Shown piece after piece: positions 6,716 to 14,661 of a stretch of DNA of 19,490 nucleotides. Both the position numbers and the translations under genes were made by a program. This DNA comes from Clostridiaceae bacterium UBA4839 (GTDB lineage Bacteria; Bacillota; Clostridia; Clostridiales; Caloramatoraceae), in NCBI GenBank assembly GCA_002400085.1, contig DHEX01000117.1:1-19490 (forward strand), written 5' to 3'. Positions within the stretch are counted from its first letter, which is position 1, and each line of letters opens with the position of its first letter. Under the pieces are notes generated by a model, which was not told the origin of the DNA, did not search any database, and saw only the letters and a list, made by a program, of their open reading frames with translations.

Positions 6716-7090
6716 TTGGTTGAAAAGCTAATAATAATTACGAACAATCCACTTTCAAAAGAATTTTTTAACGACAAATATGAAGTGCAATTTATAAATG
6801 GAAGTCTTATGGATGTTCTTATAAAAGTTAGAGATTTAATACACAAAGGTTATGTTCTTCTTACTCATCCTCTTATGGGCAGTGTAAAACCAAACCAAAC
6901 ACCATATAAAACTGTAGCTATTTCTAAATTACCAAAAGACAAAACTGATGAACAATCAGTATTAGTAATTGAAAACAGCATACAAACAGCACAAAAATTA
7001 ATTAAATCAAAACCTTATAAAAAATGGCCTGAAGAAGTTCTAGAAGATTTTAGAGTAATTGATTTAGAGCTAATTAAAAGTATTTTTTAA
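6716..7090 (+). CDS. grdX: GrdX family protein of the glycine reductase operon
   Basis: This 124-aa protein of unknown biochemical role matches the GrdX family, which heads glycine reductase operons in amino-acid-fermenting clostridia. It has no signal peptide, membrane segment or metal-ligand cluster. Visible traits are TNNPLSKEF near the start and LLTHPLMGSVKPNQTPYKT in the middle. I chose the TTG at 6716 because GGGGTG (6704-6709) lies 6 nt before it, whereas the in-frame GTG at 6707 lies inside that site. It is the first gene after the riboswitch terminator and is followed 31 nt later by trxB. The weak TTG start may lower its yield. The family call rests on both sequence and position. Confidence 0.88.
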   Translation: MVEKLIIITNNPLSKEFFNDKYEVQFINGSLMDVLIKVRDLIHKGYVLLTHPLMGSVKPNQTPYKTVAISKLPKDKTDEQSVLVIENSIQTAQKLIKSKPYKKWPEEVLEDFRVIDLELIKSIF

Positions 7091-7121
7091 AAACAAATTT
7101 AAAAAAATTGGGGTGAAGAGG

Positions 7122-8051
7122 ATGCCAAAAATTTATGATATTCTAATTATTGGAGGAGGTCCTGCAGGACTTTCAGCTGGACTTTATGCATCAAGGTCAA
7201 GGCTTAGCGTTCTTGTAATTGAAAAGGGAAAATTTGGAGGCCAGGCAACAACTACAGCAGAACTTGAAAATTATCCTGGCTCAATAGAAAATTGTACAGG
7301 GCCTGCACTTACAGAGAGAATGAAAAAGCAGGCAGAAGACTTTGGAACAGAATTTGTTAAAGATGAAGTCCAAAGTGTAGACTTTTCAGGTGATATTAAA
7401 GTAGTTAATTGTTTAAGAGAAACTTATCAGGGAAAAGCAGTTATTATTGCAACTGGCGCAAATCCAAAACCTGGTGGATTTAAAAATGAACAGAATTTAA
7501 GAGGAAAAGGAGTTTCTTATTGTGCTGTATGTGATGCAGATTTCTTTGAGGGACTTGATGTAGCAGTAGTTGGTGGAGGAGATTCAGCTATAACTGAAGC
7601 AATTTATTTGACAAAATTTGCTGAAACAGTAACAGTTATTCACAGAAGGGATGCTCTTAGGGCAGTAAAATCACTTCAAGAAAAGGCATTTAAAAATCCA
7701 AAGATAAAGTTTATATGGAATAGCACTGTAGAAGAAGCAAAGGGTGATGAAATACTTGAATCCCTTGTCCTTAAAAATAAAATTACGGGAGAGCTTTCAG
7801 AGCTTCCTGTAAATGGTGTATTTGTATTTGTAGGTTTAATTCCGATAACTGAGGTGTTTGAAGGAAAAGTTACTCTTGATGATAAAGGCTATATTCCTAC
7901 AGATGAGGAAATGAGGACAAATGTACCTGGAGTTTTTGCTGCAGGGGACGTTAGAGTTAAGACATTAAGACAAGTTATTACAGCTTCTGCTGATGGCGCA
8001 ATAGCAGCTACTGCTGCTGAAAAATATATAAATGAAAAGTTTAATAAATAA
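7122..8051 (+). CDS. trxB: Thioredoxin reductase (NADPH)
   Basis: This 309-aa FAD flavoprotein passes electrons from NADPH to thioredoxin. It shows the FAD-binding GGGPAG (G11-G16), a redox pair C134-AV-C137, the NAD(P)H-binding GGGDSA (G151-A156) and HRR (174-176), the pattern that contacts the 2'-phosphate of NADPH. GVFAAGDVR near the C terminus contacts FAD. Length and cysteine positions match classical bacterial TrxB. I start at the ATG at 7122 because GGGGTGAAGAGG precedes it; the GTG at 7113 is within that ribosome site. Within the grd operon it feeds electrons to TrxA and then to selenoprotein A. Confidence 0.95.
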   Translation: MPKIYDILIIGGGPAGLSAGLYASRSRLSVLVIEKGKFGGQATTTAELENYPGSIENCTGPALTERMKKQAEDFGTEFVKDEVQSVDFSGDIKVVNCLRETYQGKAVIIATGANPKPGGFKNEQNLRGKGVSYCAVCDADFFEGLDVAVVGGGDSAITEAIYLTKFAETVTVIHRRDALRAVKSLQEKAFKNPKIKFIWNSTVEEAKGDEILESLVLKNKITGELSELPVNGVFVFVGLIPITEVFEGKVTLDDKGYIPTDEEMRTNVPGVFAAGDVRVKTLRQVITASADGAIAATAAEKYINEKFNK

Positions 8052-8066
8052 ATAGGAGGGGTTAAC

Positions 8067-8390
8067 ATGTTAGAGGTTAATAAGGAAAATTTTGAAACTG
8101 AGGTTAAAAACTATACTGAGAAACCAGTATTTGTTGACTTTTGGGGAGACAAATGTGAGGTTTGCAAACAACTTATGCCAGATGTTCACAAGCTCGAAGA
8201 AAAATATGGCGACAAAATCAAGTTCTGCAGTTTAAATACAAGCTCAAACAGAAGGCTTGCAATTGGTGAAAGAGTTTTAGGGCTTCCAACTATGATTATG
8301 TACAAAAATGGTGAAAAGGCTGAAGTTTTAACACCAGATAAAATCTCATCAATTGCTGACGTTGAGGAAATGGTTAAAAAATTTATATAA
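8067..8390 (+). CDS. trxA: Thioredoxin of the glycine reductase system, active site CEVC
   Basis: This 107-aa thioredoxin-fold protein has FVDFWGDKCEVCK around the redox pair C30/C33 and the cis-proline in GLPT (P74). The active site is C-E-V-C instead of the usual WCGPC. Departures from CGPC are known among thioredoxins of glycine reductase operons; the Val in place of Pro should alter redox potential. Its role is to reduce the selenenylsulfide formed in GrdA during turnover, accepting electrons from TrxB. The ATG follows AGGAGGGG by a few bases. It lies 15 nt after trxB and 29 nt before the chosen grdE start. Confidence 0.94.
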   Translation: MLEVNKENFETEVKNYTEKPVFVDFWGDKCEVCKQLMPDVHKLEEKYGDKIKFCSLNTSSNRRLAIGERVLGLPTMIMYKNGEKAEVLTPDKISSIADVEEMVKKFI

Positions 8391-8419
8391 CCATTTAAAA
8401 AATAGGGGAGGTGAAGGCT

Positions 8420-9706
8420 TTGCGCCTTGAGTTAGGTAATATATTTATTAAAGATCTTCAATTTGGACCAGAAACTAAGGTTGAAAAAGGAATCCTTTAT
8501 GTAAACAAAGAAGAACTTTTAAAAGAAGTTTCAGGTGATGAAAAAGTTAAATCTATTGATTTTGACATTGTACACCCGGGGGATTCAGCAAGAATTATTC
8601 CTGTAAAGGATGTTATTGAACCAAGAGTTAAAGTTGAAGGAAAAGGCGGCATATTCCCAGGATTTATATCAAAAGTTGATACAGTAGGTTCAGGAAGAAC
8701 AAATGTACTTAAGGGAGCTGCTGTAGTAACTACTGGTAAAATTGTCGGATTTCAGGAAGGAATAATTGATATGTCCGGGGAAGGAGCAAAATATACCCCG
8801 TTTTCAAAGACTCATAATTTAGTTATTACTTGTGAAGTTAATGATGATGTTAAACAGCATGAACATGAAGAAGCTATAAGAATGATTGGGCTTAAAGCTG
8901 CTGCTTATCTTGGAAAAGCTGGAAAAGATGTTCAGCCTGATGAAGTAAAGACTTATGAGACATTACCTTTATTAGAACAAGTTAAAAAGTATCCTAACCT
9001 TCCAAAGGTTGTTTACGTTTATATGCTTCAAAGCCAGGGACTTTTGCATGATACTTATGTTTATGGCGTTGATGCTAAGAAAATCATTCCGACATTTATT
9101 TACCCAACAGAGGTATTTGATGGAGCAATATTAAGCGGGAACTGTGTTTCTGCATGTGATAAGAACCCAACGTATGTTCATTTAAATCACCCAATTATTG
9201 AAGATTTATATGATAGAGATGGGAAGGATATTAACTTTCTTGGATGCGTAATAACAAATGAAAATGTATATTTAGCAGATAAAGAAAGATCATCAAATTG
9301 TACTGCAAAGCTTGTTGAATTTTTAGGAGCAGATGCAGCAATAATTTCAGAAGAAGGATTCGGAAATCCTGATGCAGACCTTGTTATGAACTGCAATAAG
9401 ATTGAAGAAAAAGGAATTAAAACTGTACTTGTTACTGATGAATATGCAGGACGTGATGGAGCTTCACAGTCACTTGCAGATTCAACTCCAAAGGGCAATG
9501 CAGTTGTAACTGCAGGAAATGCTAATGAACTTGTTGTTCTTAAAGCAATGGATAAGGTTATAGGACATCCTGAAGCTGCTAATATTATAGCAGGAGGGTA
9601 TTCAGGTTCATTAAGGCCAGATGGCTCAATTGAAGCTGAACTTCAGGTTATAACAGGATGTACCAGCGAAGTAGGATTCAACTATTTAAGTGCAAAAGGA
9701 TTTTAA
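8420..9706 (+). CDS. grdE: Glycine reductase protein B, pyruvoyl proprotein GrdE (alpha/beta)
   Basis: This 428-aa proprotein self-cleaves into two subunits, one carrying an N-terminal pyruvoyl group that binds glycine as a Schiff base. The cleavage cysteine is in SGNCVSACDKN. With the TTG start at 8420 it is residue 242, the number I recall for the cleavage cysteine of the Eubacterium acidaminophilum protein. That agreement supports the TTG, as does GGGGAGGTG about 7 nt upstream; the GTG at 8411 is part of that site. The N terminus MRLELGNIFIKDLQFGPE is family-typical. Pairing with grdB and a glycine riboswitch indicates the glycine-specific form rather than the sarcosine (GrdF) or betaine (GrdH) paralogue. 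It is followed 35 nt later by grdA. Confidence 0.95.
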   Translation: MRLELGNIFIKDLQFGPETKVEKGILYVNKEELLKEVSGDEKVKSIDFDIVHPGDSARIIPVKDVIEPRVKVEGKGGIFPGFISKVDTVGSGRTNVLKGAAVVTTGKIVGFQEGIIDMSGEGAKYTPFSKTHNLVITCEVNDDVKQHEHEEAIRMIGLKAAAYLGKAGKDVQPDEVKTYETLPLLEQVKKYPNLPKVVYVYMLQSQGLLHDTYVYGVDAKKIIPTFIYPTEVFDGAILSGNCVSACDKNPTYVHLNHPIIEDLYDRDGKDINFLGCVITNENVYLADKERSSNCTAKLVEFLGADAAIISEEGFGNPDADLVMNCNKIEEKGIKTVLVTDEYAGRDGASQSLADSTPKGNAVVTAGNANELVVLKAMDKVIGHPEAANIIAGGYSGSLRPDGSIEAELQVITGCTSEVGFNYLSAKGF

Positions 9707-9741
9707 ATTTTAAGTTCCAAATAAAAAGGAGGTAATTATCA

Positions 9742-10212
9742 ATGTTAAAAGGTAAAAAAGTTATTGCAATTGGTGATAGGGATGGAATACCAGGACCAGC
9801 TATAGAGGCATGTGCTAAATCAGCAGGAGCAGATGTTGTATTTGCATCAACAGAATGTTTCGTTTGAACAGCTGCAGGTGCAATGGATCTGGAGATCCAA
9901 CAAAGAGTTAAAGATATTGCTGAGAAATTTGGACCTGAAAATGTTGTAGTTATACTTGGAGGTTCAGAAGCAGAATCAGCAGGACTTTCAGCAGAAACAG
10001 TAACAGCAGGAGACCCAACTTTTGCAGGACCACTTGCAGGAGTCGCTTTAGGACTTAGAGTATACCATGTAGTTGAGGATGAAGTAAAAAATGAGTTTGA
10101 CCCAGCAGTTTACGATGAACAGTGCGGAATGATGGAAATGGTTCTTGACGTTGATGCAATCAAATCTGAAGTTGGGAATATAAGAAAGCAGTATACAAAA
10201 TTCAACGATTAA
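9742..10212 (+). CDS. grdA: Glycine reductase selenoprotein A, UGA-encoded Sec42
   Basis: The gene reads through an in-frame TGA (9865-9867, codon 42) to give a 156-aa selenoprotein, close to the family length. The redox motif is C39-F-V-U42. The reading frame continues with TAAGAMDLEIQQRVKDIAEKF and is conserved to the stop at 10210-10212. Selenium of GrdA takes the carboxymethyl group from protein B and passes a carboxymethylselenoether to protein C; the enzyme is then re-reduced by thioredoxin. The ATG follows AAAAGGAGG. Without recoding, an annotator would see only a 41-aa peptide and a 109-aa remnant from 9883. selA, selB, selC and selD are not in this window and must lie elsewhere. Confidence 0.97.
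9868..9900 (+). promoter_or_regulatory. Candidate SECIS element of grdA
   Basis: GGATC (9885-9889) and GATCC (9894-9898) form a perfect 5-bp stem with the loop TGGA. The loop G is about 24 nt after the Sec UGA, in the range of bacterial SECIS apical loops. Function is inferred; binding by SelB is not shown by the sequence. Confidence 0.6.
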
Positions 10213-10235
10213 TCAACCAGGAGGGAGTTTTTTAA

Positions 10236-11540
10236 ATGATGAAGGTCGTTCATTATATAAACCAGTTTTTTGGTCAGATAGGCGGAGAAGAAAAAGCTGA
10301 TATTACTCCTCAATTACATGAGGGTGTTGTGGGACCAGGGATGGCTTTAAAGAATGCTTTCAAAGGTGAAGCAGATATAGTTGCTACTATAATATGCGGA
10401 GATTCATATTTTGCAGAACATCAGGAAGAAGCTACAAAAACTATACTGGACATGATTAAAAAATATAATCCGGATGTTTTTGTTGCAGGACCGGCATTTA
10501 ATGCAGGAAGATATGGAACAGCATGTGGAGCAGTATGTAAAGCAGTTAAAGAAGCTTTAAACATTCCTGTAGTTACTGGAATGTATATAGAAAATCCAGG
10601 AGTTGATCTTTATAAAAAGGATGCTTATATAGTTTTAACAAAAAACAGTGCTGTAGGCATGAGGGAAGCAGTTCCTAAAATGGCAAAGCTTGCTTTAAAA
10701 CTTGCAAAGGGTGAGCCAATGGGATCACCACAGGAAGAAGGATATATTCCAAGAGGAATAAGAAAGAACTACATTGCAGATGAAAGAGGTTCAAAGAGAG
10801 CAGTTGATATGCTTGTTAAGAAGGTTAATGGCGAAAAATTTGAAACAGAGTTTGAAATGCCAAGCTTTGACAGAGTAGCACCAAACCCACCTGTTAAAGA
10901 TATTACAAAAGCAAAAATTGCCCTTGTAACTTCAGGCGGAATTGTTCCAAAGGGAAATCCAGACAGAATAGAATCATCCAGTGCATCTAAATTTGGCAAA
11001 TATGATATTGATGGTGTATATGATTTAACTGAAGCAACTTATGAAACAGCTCATGGCGGATATGACCCAACTTATGCTAATGCAGATGCAGATAGAGTAC
11101 TTCCTGTTGATGTATTGAGAGATCTTGAAAAGGAAGGAAAAATTGGAAGCTTACACAGATATTATTATGCAACAGTTGGAAATGGTACTGCTGTTGCAAG
11201 CGCTAAGAAATTTGGCGCAGCTATTGCTAAGGAGCTTATAGCAGATGGGGTAGATGCAGTTATACTCACATCCACGTGAGGAACTTGCACACGTTGCGGT
11301 GCAACGATGGTAAAAGAAATTGAAAGAGCAGGACTTCCTGTAGTTCATATGTGCACAATAGTTCCAATATCAAAAACAGTAGGAGCAAACAGAATCGTTC
11401 CTACAGTTGCAATCCCTCATCCACTTGGGAATCCAAATCTTTCAAAAGAGGATGAAAAGGAGCTTAGAAGAAAACTTGTGCTTAAGGCACTTAAAGCCCT
11501 TCAAACTCCTATTAAGGATCAGACAGTATTTGAAGATTAA
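10236..11540 (+). CDS. grdB: Glycine reductase protein B, selenoprotein subunit GrdB, UGA-encoded Sec348
   Basis: This 434-aa selenoprotein contains an in-frame TGA at 11277-11279 (codon 348) in the context LTST-U-GTCTRCGATMVKEIE, giving the redox motif UxxCxxC (U348, C351, C354). The N terminus VVHYINQFFGQIGGEEKAD is typical of GrdB. With processed GrdE it forms substrate-specific protein B, which activates glycine and transfers the carboxymethyl group to GrdA. The start at 10236 is supported by AGGAGGGAG upstream; an adjacent ATG at 10239 is equally coding. It lies 23 nt after grdA. Unrecoded annotation would split it at 11279 and call a false 77-aa gene from 11307. Confidence 0.97.
11280..11310 (+). 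promoter_or_regulatory. Candidate SECIS element of grdB
   Basis: CGTTGC (11292-11297) and GCAACG (11301-11306) form a perfect 6-bp stem with the loop GGT, a G-U-bearing loop as in bacterial SECIS elements. The loop starts 19 nt after the UGA. Confidence 0.65.
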
Positions 11541-11543
11541 TAT

Positions 11544-11570
11544 AAAGGGGTGGAATGCCACCCCTTTTAT
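11544..11570 (+). terminator. Intrinsic terminator or attenuator after grdB
   Basis: AAAGGGGTGG (11544-11553) pairs perfectly with CCACCCCTTT (11558-11567) around an AATG loop; the run ends TTTTAT. It lies 3 nt past the grdB stop. Because grdC and grdD follow, it probably terminates only partly or protects the 3' end of the upstream message. Confidence 0.7.
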
Positions 11571-11603
11571 TTGAGTTTAAATTAAGTGATTCTTAGAAGA
11601 ACT

Positions 11604-11671
11604 TATCCAGGAGCGTAGCATCCGTTATTCCCCGCGTTAAGCGGGGAATAACGGATGGTAGCCATTGGATA
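11604..11671. repeat. Long GC-rich hairpin between grdB and grdC
   Basis: CATCCGTTATTCCCCGC (11619-11635) and its exact inverse (11641-11657) give a perfect 17-bp stem around GTTAA. Outer TATCCA (11604-11609) and TGGATA extend the symmetry across an imperfect section. No T-run follows, so it is not a normal terminator. It could be an mRNA-processing or stability element, or a REP/MITE-like insertion. Confidence 0.75.
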
Positions 11672-11716
11672 GAATATAAAATAAATGTTATGTTTATTAA
11701 TTTTGGAGGTGTAAAA

Positions 11717-13246
11717 ATGTATCCAGTAATTAAAGGAGCCAGTTATATACTTGTTAATACCCCAGATATGGTAATTCATAATGGTACTACACAAACGTTA
11801 GAAAGAGAAACACATCCAGATTCAGAATATTTAAAGAAAGTTCCACAGCATTTAAGAAAATTTGAAGATGTAGTTGCTTATGCACCAAATCAAACTTATA
11901 TAGGGAATTTAGATCCAGAGGAGTTAAGAAAAATTGAAATGCCATGGTATAAGAAGAATTTAGATAAAGCATCAAGATGGGGAAGATATGGCGAAATAAT
12001 GCCAGAGGATGAATTCTATGGGCTTATGAAGCTTTCAGATGCATTTGAGCTTGTTCGTATAGAAAAGGGCTTTAATGACAATATTAAGGAAAAGTTTAAT
12101 AAGCACCCTATTTTAAAAAACTATACTGAAAAGTTAGGTGAGGGTGTTGAAATTGCTGAAATTGAAAAGCTTGTAAACGAAGTCGGAGCTGAAGGATTAT
12201 ACTCAGATGGAAAATTAGTTGGATGCGTTAAGAGAGCACATGAATTTGATAAAAACTTGTCTGCTCATATAATGTGTGAAAACCTTGCTGTTAAAGCATC
12301 AGGAGTTCTTGCATTAATGCATCTTATGGATAAATCAGATATTAATCTTGAAGATGTTGATTATATAATTGAATGTTCAGAAGAAGCCTGCGGAGATATG
12401 AACCAAAGAGGCGGCGGAAACTTTGCAAAATCTATTGGAGAAGTAGTTGGACTTAAAAATGCATCAGGCTGTGATATAAGAGGTTTTTGTGCCGCACCAA
12501 CTCATTCTTTGATTAATGCTTCAGCTTTAGTCAGCTCGGGAATATTTAAGAATGTAGTTGTAGTAGGCGGTGGCGCTACTGCAAAACTTGGAATGAATGG
12601 AAAAGATCATGTGAAGAAGGATATGCCTATAATGGAGGATGTTCTTGGCGGATTTGCAGTGCTTGTTTCAGAAAATGATGGAGTAAATCCAATAATTAGA
12701 ACTGATGCTATTGGAAAACATTCAATTTGTGCTGGAGCTTCACCTCAGGCAGTTATGGAAGCATTAGTTGCTGAACCGCTTGAAGCTGCTGGATTGAAAT
12801 TTACAGATGTAGATAAATATGCTCCTGAAATGCAAAACCCAGAATGTACAGAGCCTGCTGGAGCAGGAGATGTTCCAACTCAAAACTACAAGATGATAAG
12901 TGCTCTTGCAGTGAAAAAAGGTCAAATTAAAAGAACCGATATGAATGATTTTATAAAAAGTCATGGCTATCCCGGATTTGCACCAACACAGGGTCATGTT
13001 CCATCGGGTGTTCCAGTAATTGGATATGGAAGAGAAAAGATTTTAAATGGGGATATGCAAAGATTTATGCTAATTGGTAAAGGAAGTTTATTCCTTGGCA
13101 GGATGACAAACTTATTTGATGGGGTGTCATTTATTGTTGAAAAGAATCCTGGAATTAAGGATGAGGGATCAGTATCAAAAGAAGAAGTAAAGCTTATGGT
13201 AGCAGATGCTATGAAGGAATTTGCATCCTATTTACTAAATAAGTAG
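11717..13246 (+). CDS. grdC: Glycine/sarcosine/betaine reductase protein C, beta subunit GrdC
   Basis: This 509-aa subunit of protein C has a thiolase/beta-ketoacyl-synthase-like (FabH-like) fold. The stretch SGCDIRGFCAAPTHSLINAS contains C258, a likely reactive cysteine in the position of the KAS nucleophile (inference), and VVVVGGG follows. With GrdD it converts the carboxymethylselenoether of GrdA to an acetyl thioester and then acetyl phosphate. I start at the ATG at 11717 because GGAGGTG precedes it; the upstream frame (from 11690) uses non-consensus context and would put GGAGGTG inside the coding region. It is separated from grdB by two hairpins, and grdD begins 11 nt after its stop. 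Confidence 0.95.
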   Translation: MYPVIKGASYILVNTPDMVIHNGTTQTLERETHPDSEYLKKVPQHLRKFEDVVAYAPNQTYIGNLDPEELRKIEMPWYKKNLDKASRWGRYGEIMPEDEFYGLMKLSDAFELVRIEKGFNDNIKEKFNKHPILKNYTEKLGEGVEIAEIEKLVNEVGAEGLYSDGKLVGCVKRAHEFDKNLSAHIMCENLAVKASGVLALMHLMDKSDINLEDVDYIIECSEEACGDMNQRGGGNFAKSIGEVVGLKNASGCDIRGFCAAPTHSLINASALVSSGIFKNVVVVGGGATAKLGMNGKDHVKKDMPIMEDVLGGFAVLVSENDGVNPIIRTDAIGKHSICAGASPQAVMEALVAEPLEAAGLKFTDVDKYAPEMQNPECTEPAGAGDVPTQNYKMISALAVKKGQIKRTDMNDFIKSHGYPGFAPTQGHVPSGVPVIGYGREKILNGDMQRFMLIGKGSLFLGRMTNLFDGVSFIVEKNPGIKDEGSVSKEEVKLMVADAMKEFASYLLNK

Positions 13247-13257
13247 GAGGTGTAATA

Positions 13258-14421
13258 ATGGAAAAAGAAAGTATAAATAAGGTTATTGGTGAAGTATTTA
13301 ATGAAATTGGTGATGGAATTAAGTCTGGTAACTTTGGAAGAAAAATAAAAATAGGCCTTACTACTTTAGGCGGAGAACATGGAGTAGATGAGATAGTTAA
13401 AGGGGCAATGCTTGCATCCCGAAAATATGGGGATTTTGAAATTGTTTTAATTGGGCCTAAGGTTGATGCACCGTTTAAAGTCTATGAAGCTAATGATGCT
13501 GAAGAAACTCATAAAATTATGGAAGAGCTCCTTGACAGCGGCGAAATTGATGGCTGTGTAACACAGCATTATAATTTTCCAATAGGTGTATCCACAGTTG
13601 GAAGAGTTATAACACCTGGGAAAGGAAAAGAAATGATTTTAGCAACAACTACAGGAACTTCATCTGTAAATAGAGTTGAAGGAATGGTTAAAAACGCAAT
13701 ATATGGAATCATTGCAGCAAAATCTATTGGTATAAAAAATCCTACAGTTGGGATACTAAACTTAGATGGAGCAAGGCAAGTAGAAAAAATATTAAAAGAG
13801 ATATCTAAAAAAGGATATGAAATCAATTTTGCTGATTCCCTTAGAGAAGACGGCGGCTGTGTTATGAGAGGAAATGACCTTCTTGCAGGGACACCTGACA
13901 TTATGGTATGTGATACCTTAACAGGCAATCTTCTTATAAAGGTTTTTGCATCCTTTACAACTGGCGGAGATTATGAAACATTAGGATATGGATATGGACC
14001 TGGAATTGGAGAAGGATACAAAAGGCTTGTATCTATTATATCAAGAGCATCTGGCGCGCCACTCATTTGTGATGCATTGAAATACTGCGCTGATGCTGCA
14101 AAGGGCAAAGTATTTGAAATTGAAGATGAAGAGTTTAAGAAATTAAACAAAATAAACTTTAAGGATATACTATCCTCAAATTGCAGTGTAAAGCCTGCAG
14201 ATACTAATGCTAAAGAGGTTCAAGCACCACCAGCTAAGGTTGTTACTTACGCAGTTGCAGGTATTGACATTATGGTACTTGAGGATGCAGTGCATAAGCT
14301 TTGGGAAAATAAGATTTATTCACAAAGCGGCATGGGATGTACCGGACCAGTGGTTCTTGTTTCAGAAGACGATGCAGATAATGCCAAAAAAATATTAAAA
14401 GAATCAGGCTTTTTATCATAG
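13258..14421 (+). CDS. grdD: Glycine/sarcosine/betaine reductase protein C, alpha subunit GrdD
   Basis: This 387-aa subunit resembles phosphate acyltransferases (PlsX/Pta-like) and completes protein C, releasing acetyl phosphate by phosphorolysis of an acetyl thioester. The C-terminal GMGCTGPVVLV carries C361. I equate it with the essential cysteine reported near residue 359 in the Eubacterium acidaminophilum protein; this alignment is from memory. Other conserved stretches are TTLGGEHGVDEIVKGA at the N terminus, FPIGVSTVGRVITPGKGKEM, and TGGDYETLGYGYGPGIGEGY in the middle. The ATG has TAGGAGGTG upstream, 11 nt after grdC. No convincing terminator follows. Confidence 0.95.
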   Translation: MEKESINKVIGEVFNEIGDGIKSGNFGRKIKIGLTTLGGEHGVDEIVKGAMLASRKYGDFEIVLIGPKVDAPFKVYEANDAEETHKIMEELLDSGEIDGCVTQHYNFPIGVSTVGRVITPGKGKEMILATTTGTSSVNRVEGMVKNAIYGIIAAKSIGIKNPTVGILNLDGARQVEKILKEISKKGYEINFADSLREDGGCVMRGNDLLAGTPDIMVCDTLTGNLLIKVFASFTTGGDYETLGYGYGPGIGEGYKRLVSIISRASGAPLICDALKYCADAAKGKVFEIEDEEFKKLNKINFKDILSSNCSVKPADTNAKEVQAPPAKVVTYAVAGIDIMVLEDAVHKLWENKIYSQSGMGCTGPVVLVSEDDADNAKKILKESGFLS

Positions 14422-14661
14422 AAATTGATGAAAACTGACCGCACACTTGTGACTTCAGTCGTGGAAAGTTCAATAATTATTTGTTTTAAATACATTATAT
14501 AGTTACTAATTTTTTAAAAACTTTATATTTTATATTTTATTTTAGCAGGATTTTTTAAGCCCATGGCGAATATTAAAATATTAACATAATATTAATAAAT
14601 AATAATTAATAACTTTTTTATTAATATTTTACAGAACAAAATTTTCAAAGGGGGAGTAAAA
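14422..14661. other. AT-rich intergenic region between grdD and the BMP lipoprotein gene
   Basis: I see no gene here. A weak interrupted hairpin (ACTGA/TCAGT, 14435-14459) lies just after grdD without a T-run. A possible -35 TTGTTT (14481-14486) with TACTAA 17 nt later (14504-14509) is a poor promoter match. The rest is very AT-rich. No purine-riboswitch core was found despite the nucleoside-type transporter that follows. Confidence 0.4.

Noticed and set aside
9883..10212. Separate 109-aa gene
   Set aside because: It is the 3' part of grdA in the same frame after the Sec UGA; it has no ribosome site of its own.
9865..11279. Frameshifted or broken grdA and grdB pseudogenes
   Set aside because: The only interruptions are single in-frame UGA codons at the known selenocysteine positions of both families.
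11307..11540. Separate 77-aa gene
   Set aside because: It is the C-terminal part of grdB after the Sec UGA, in the same frame, and has no independent ribosome site.
13569..13928. 119-aa open frame on the minus strand
   Set aside because: It is antisense to grdD, without a ribosome site or recognisable motif. The same holds for the minus-strand frames within asnA, grdE, the BMP gene and the ABC genes.
14422..14661. Purine riboswitch ahead of the nucleoside-type transporter
   Set aside because: The conserved core elements of the purine aptamer are absent; only a weak hairpin is visible.
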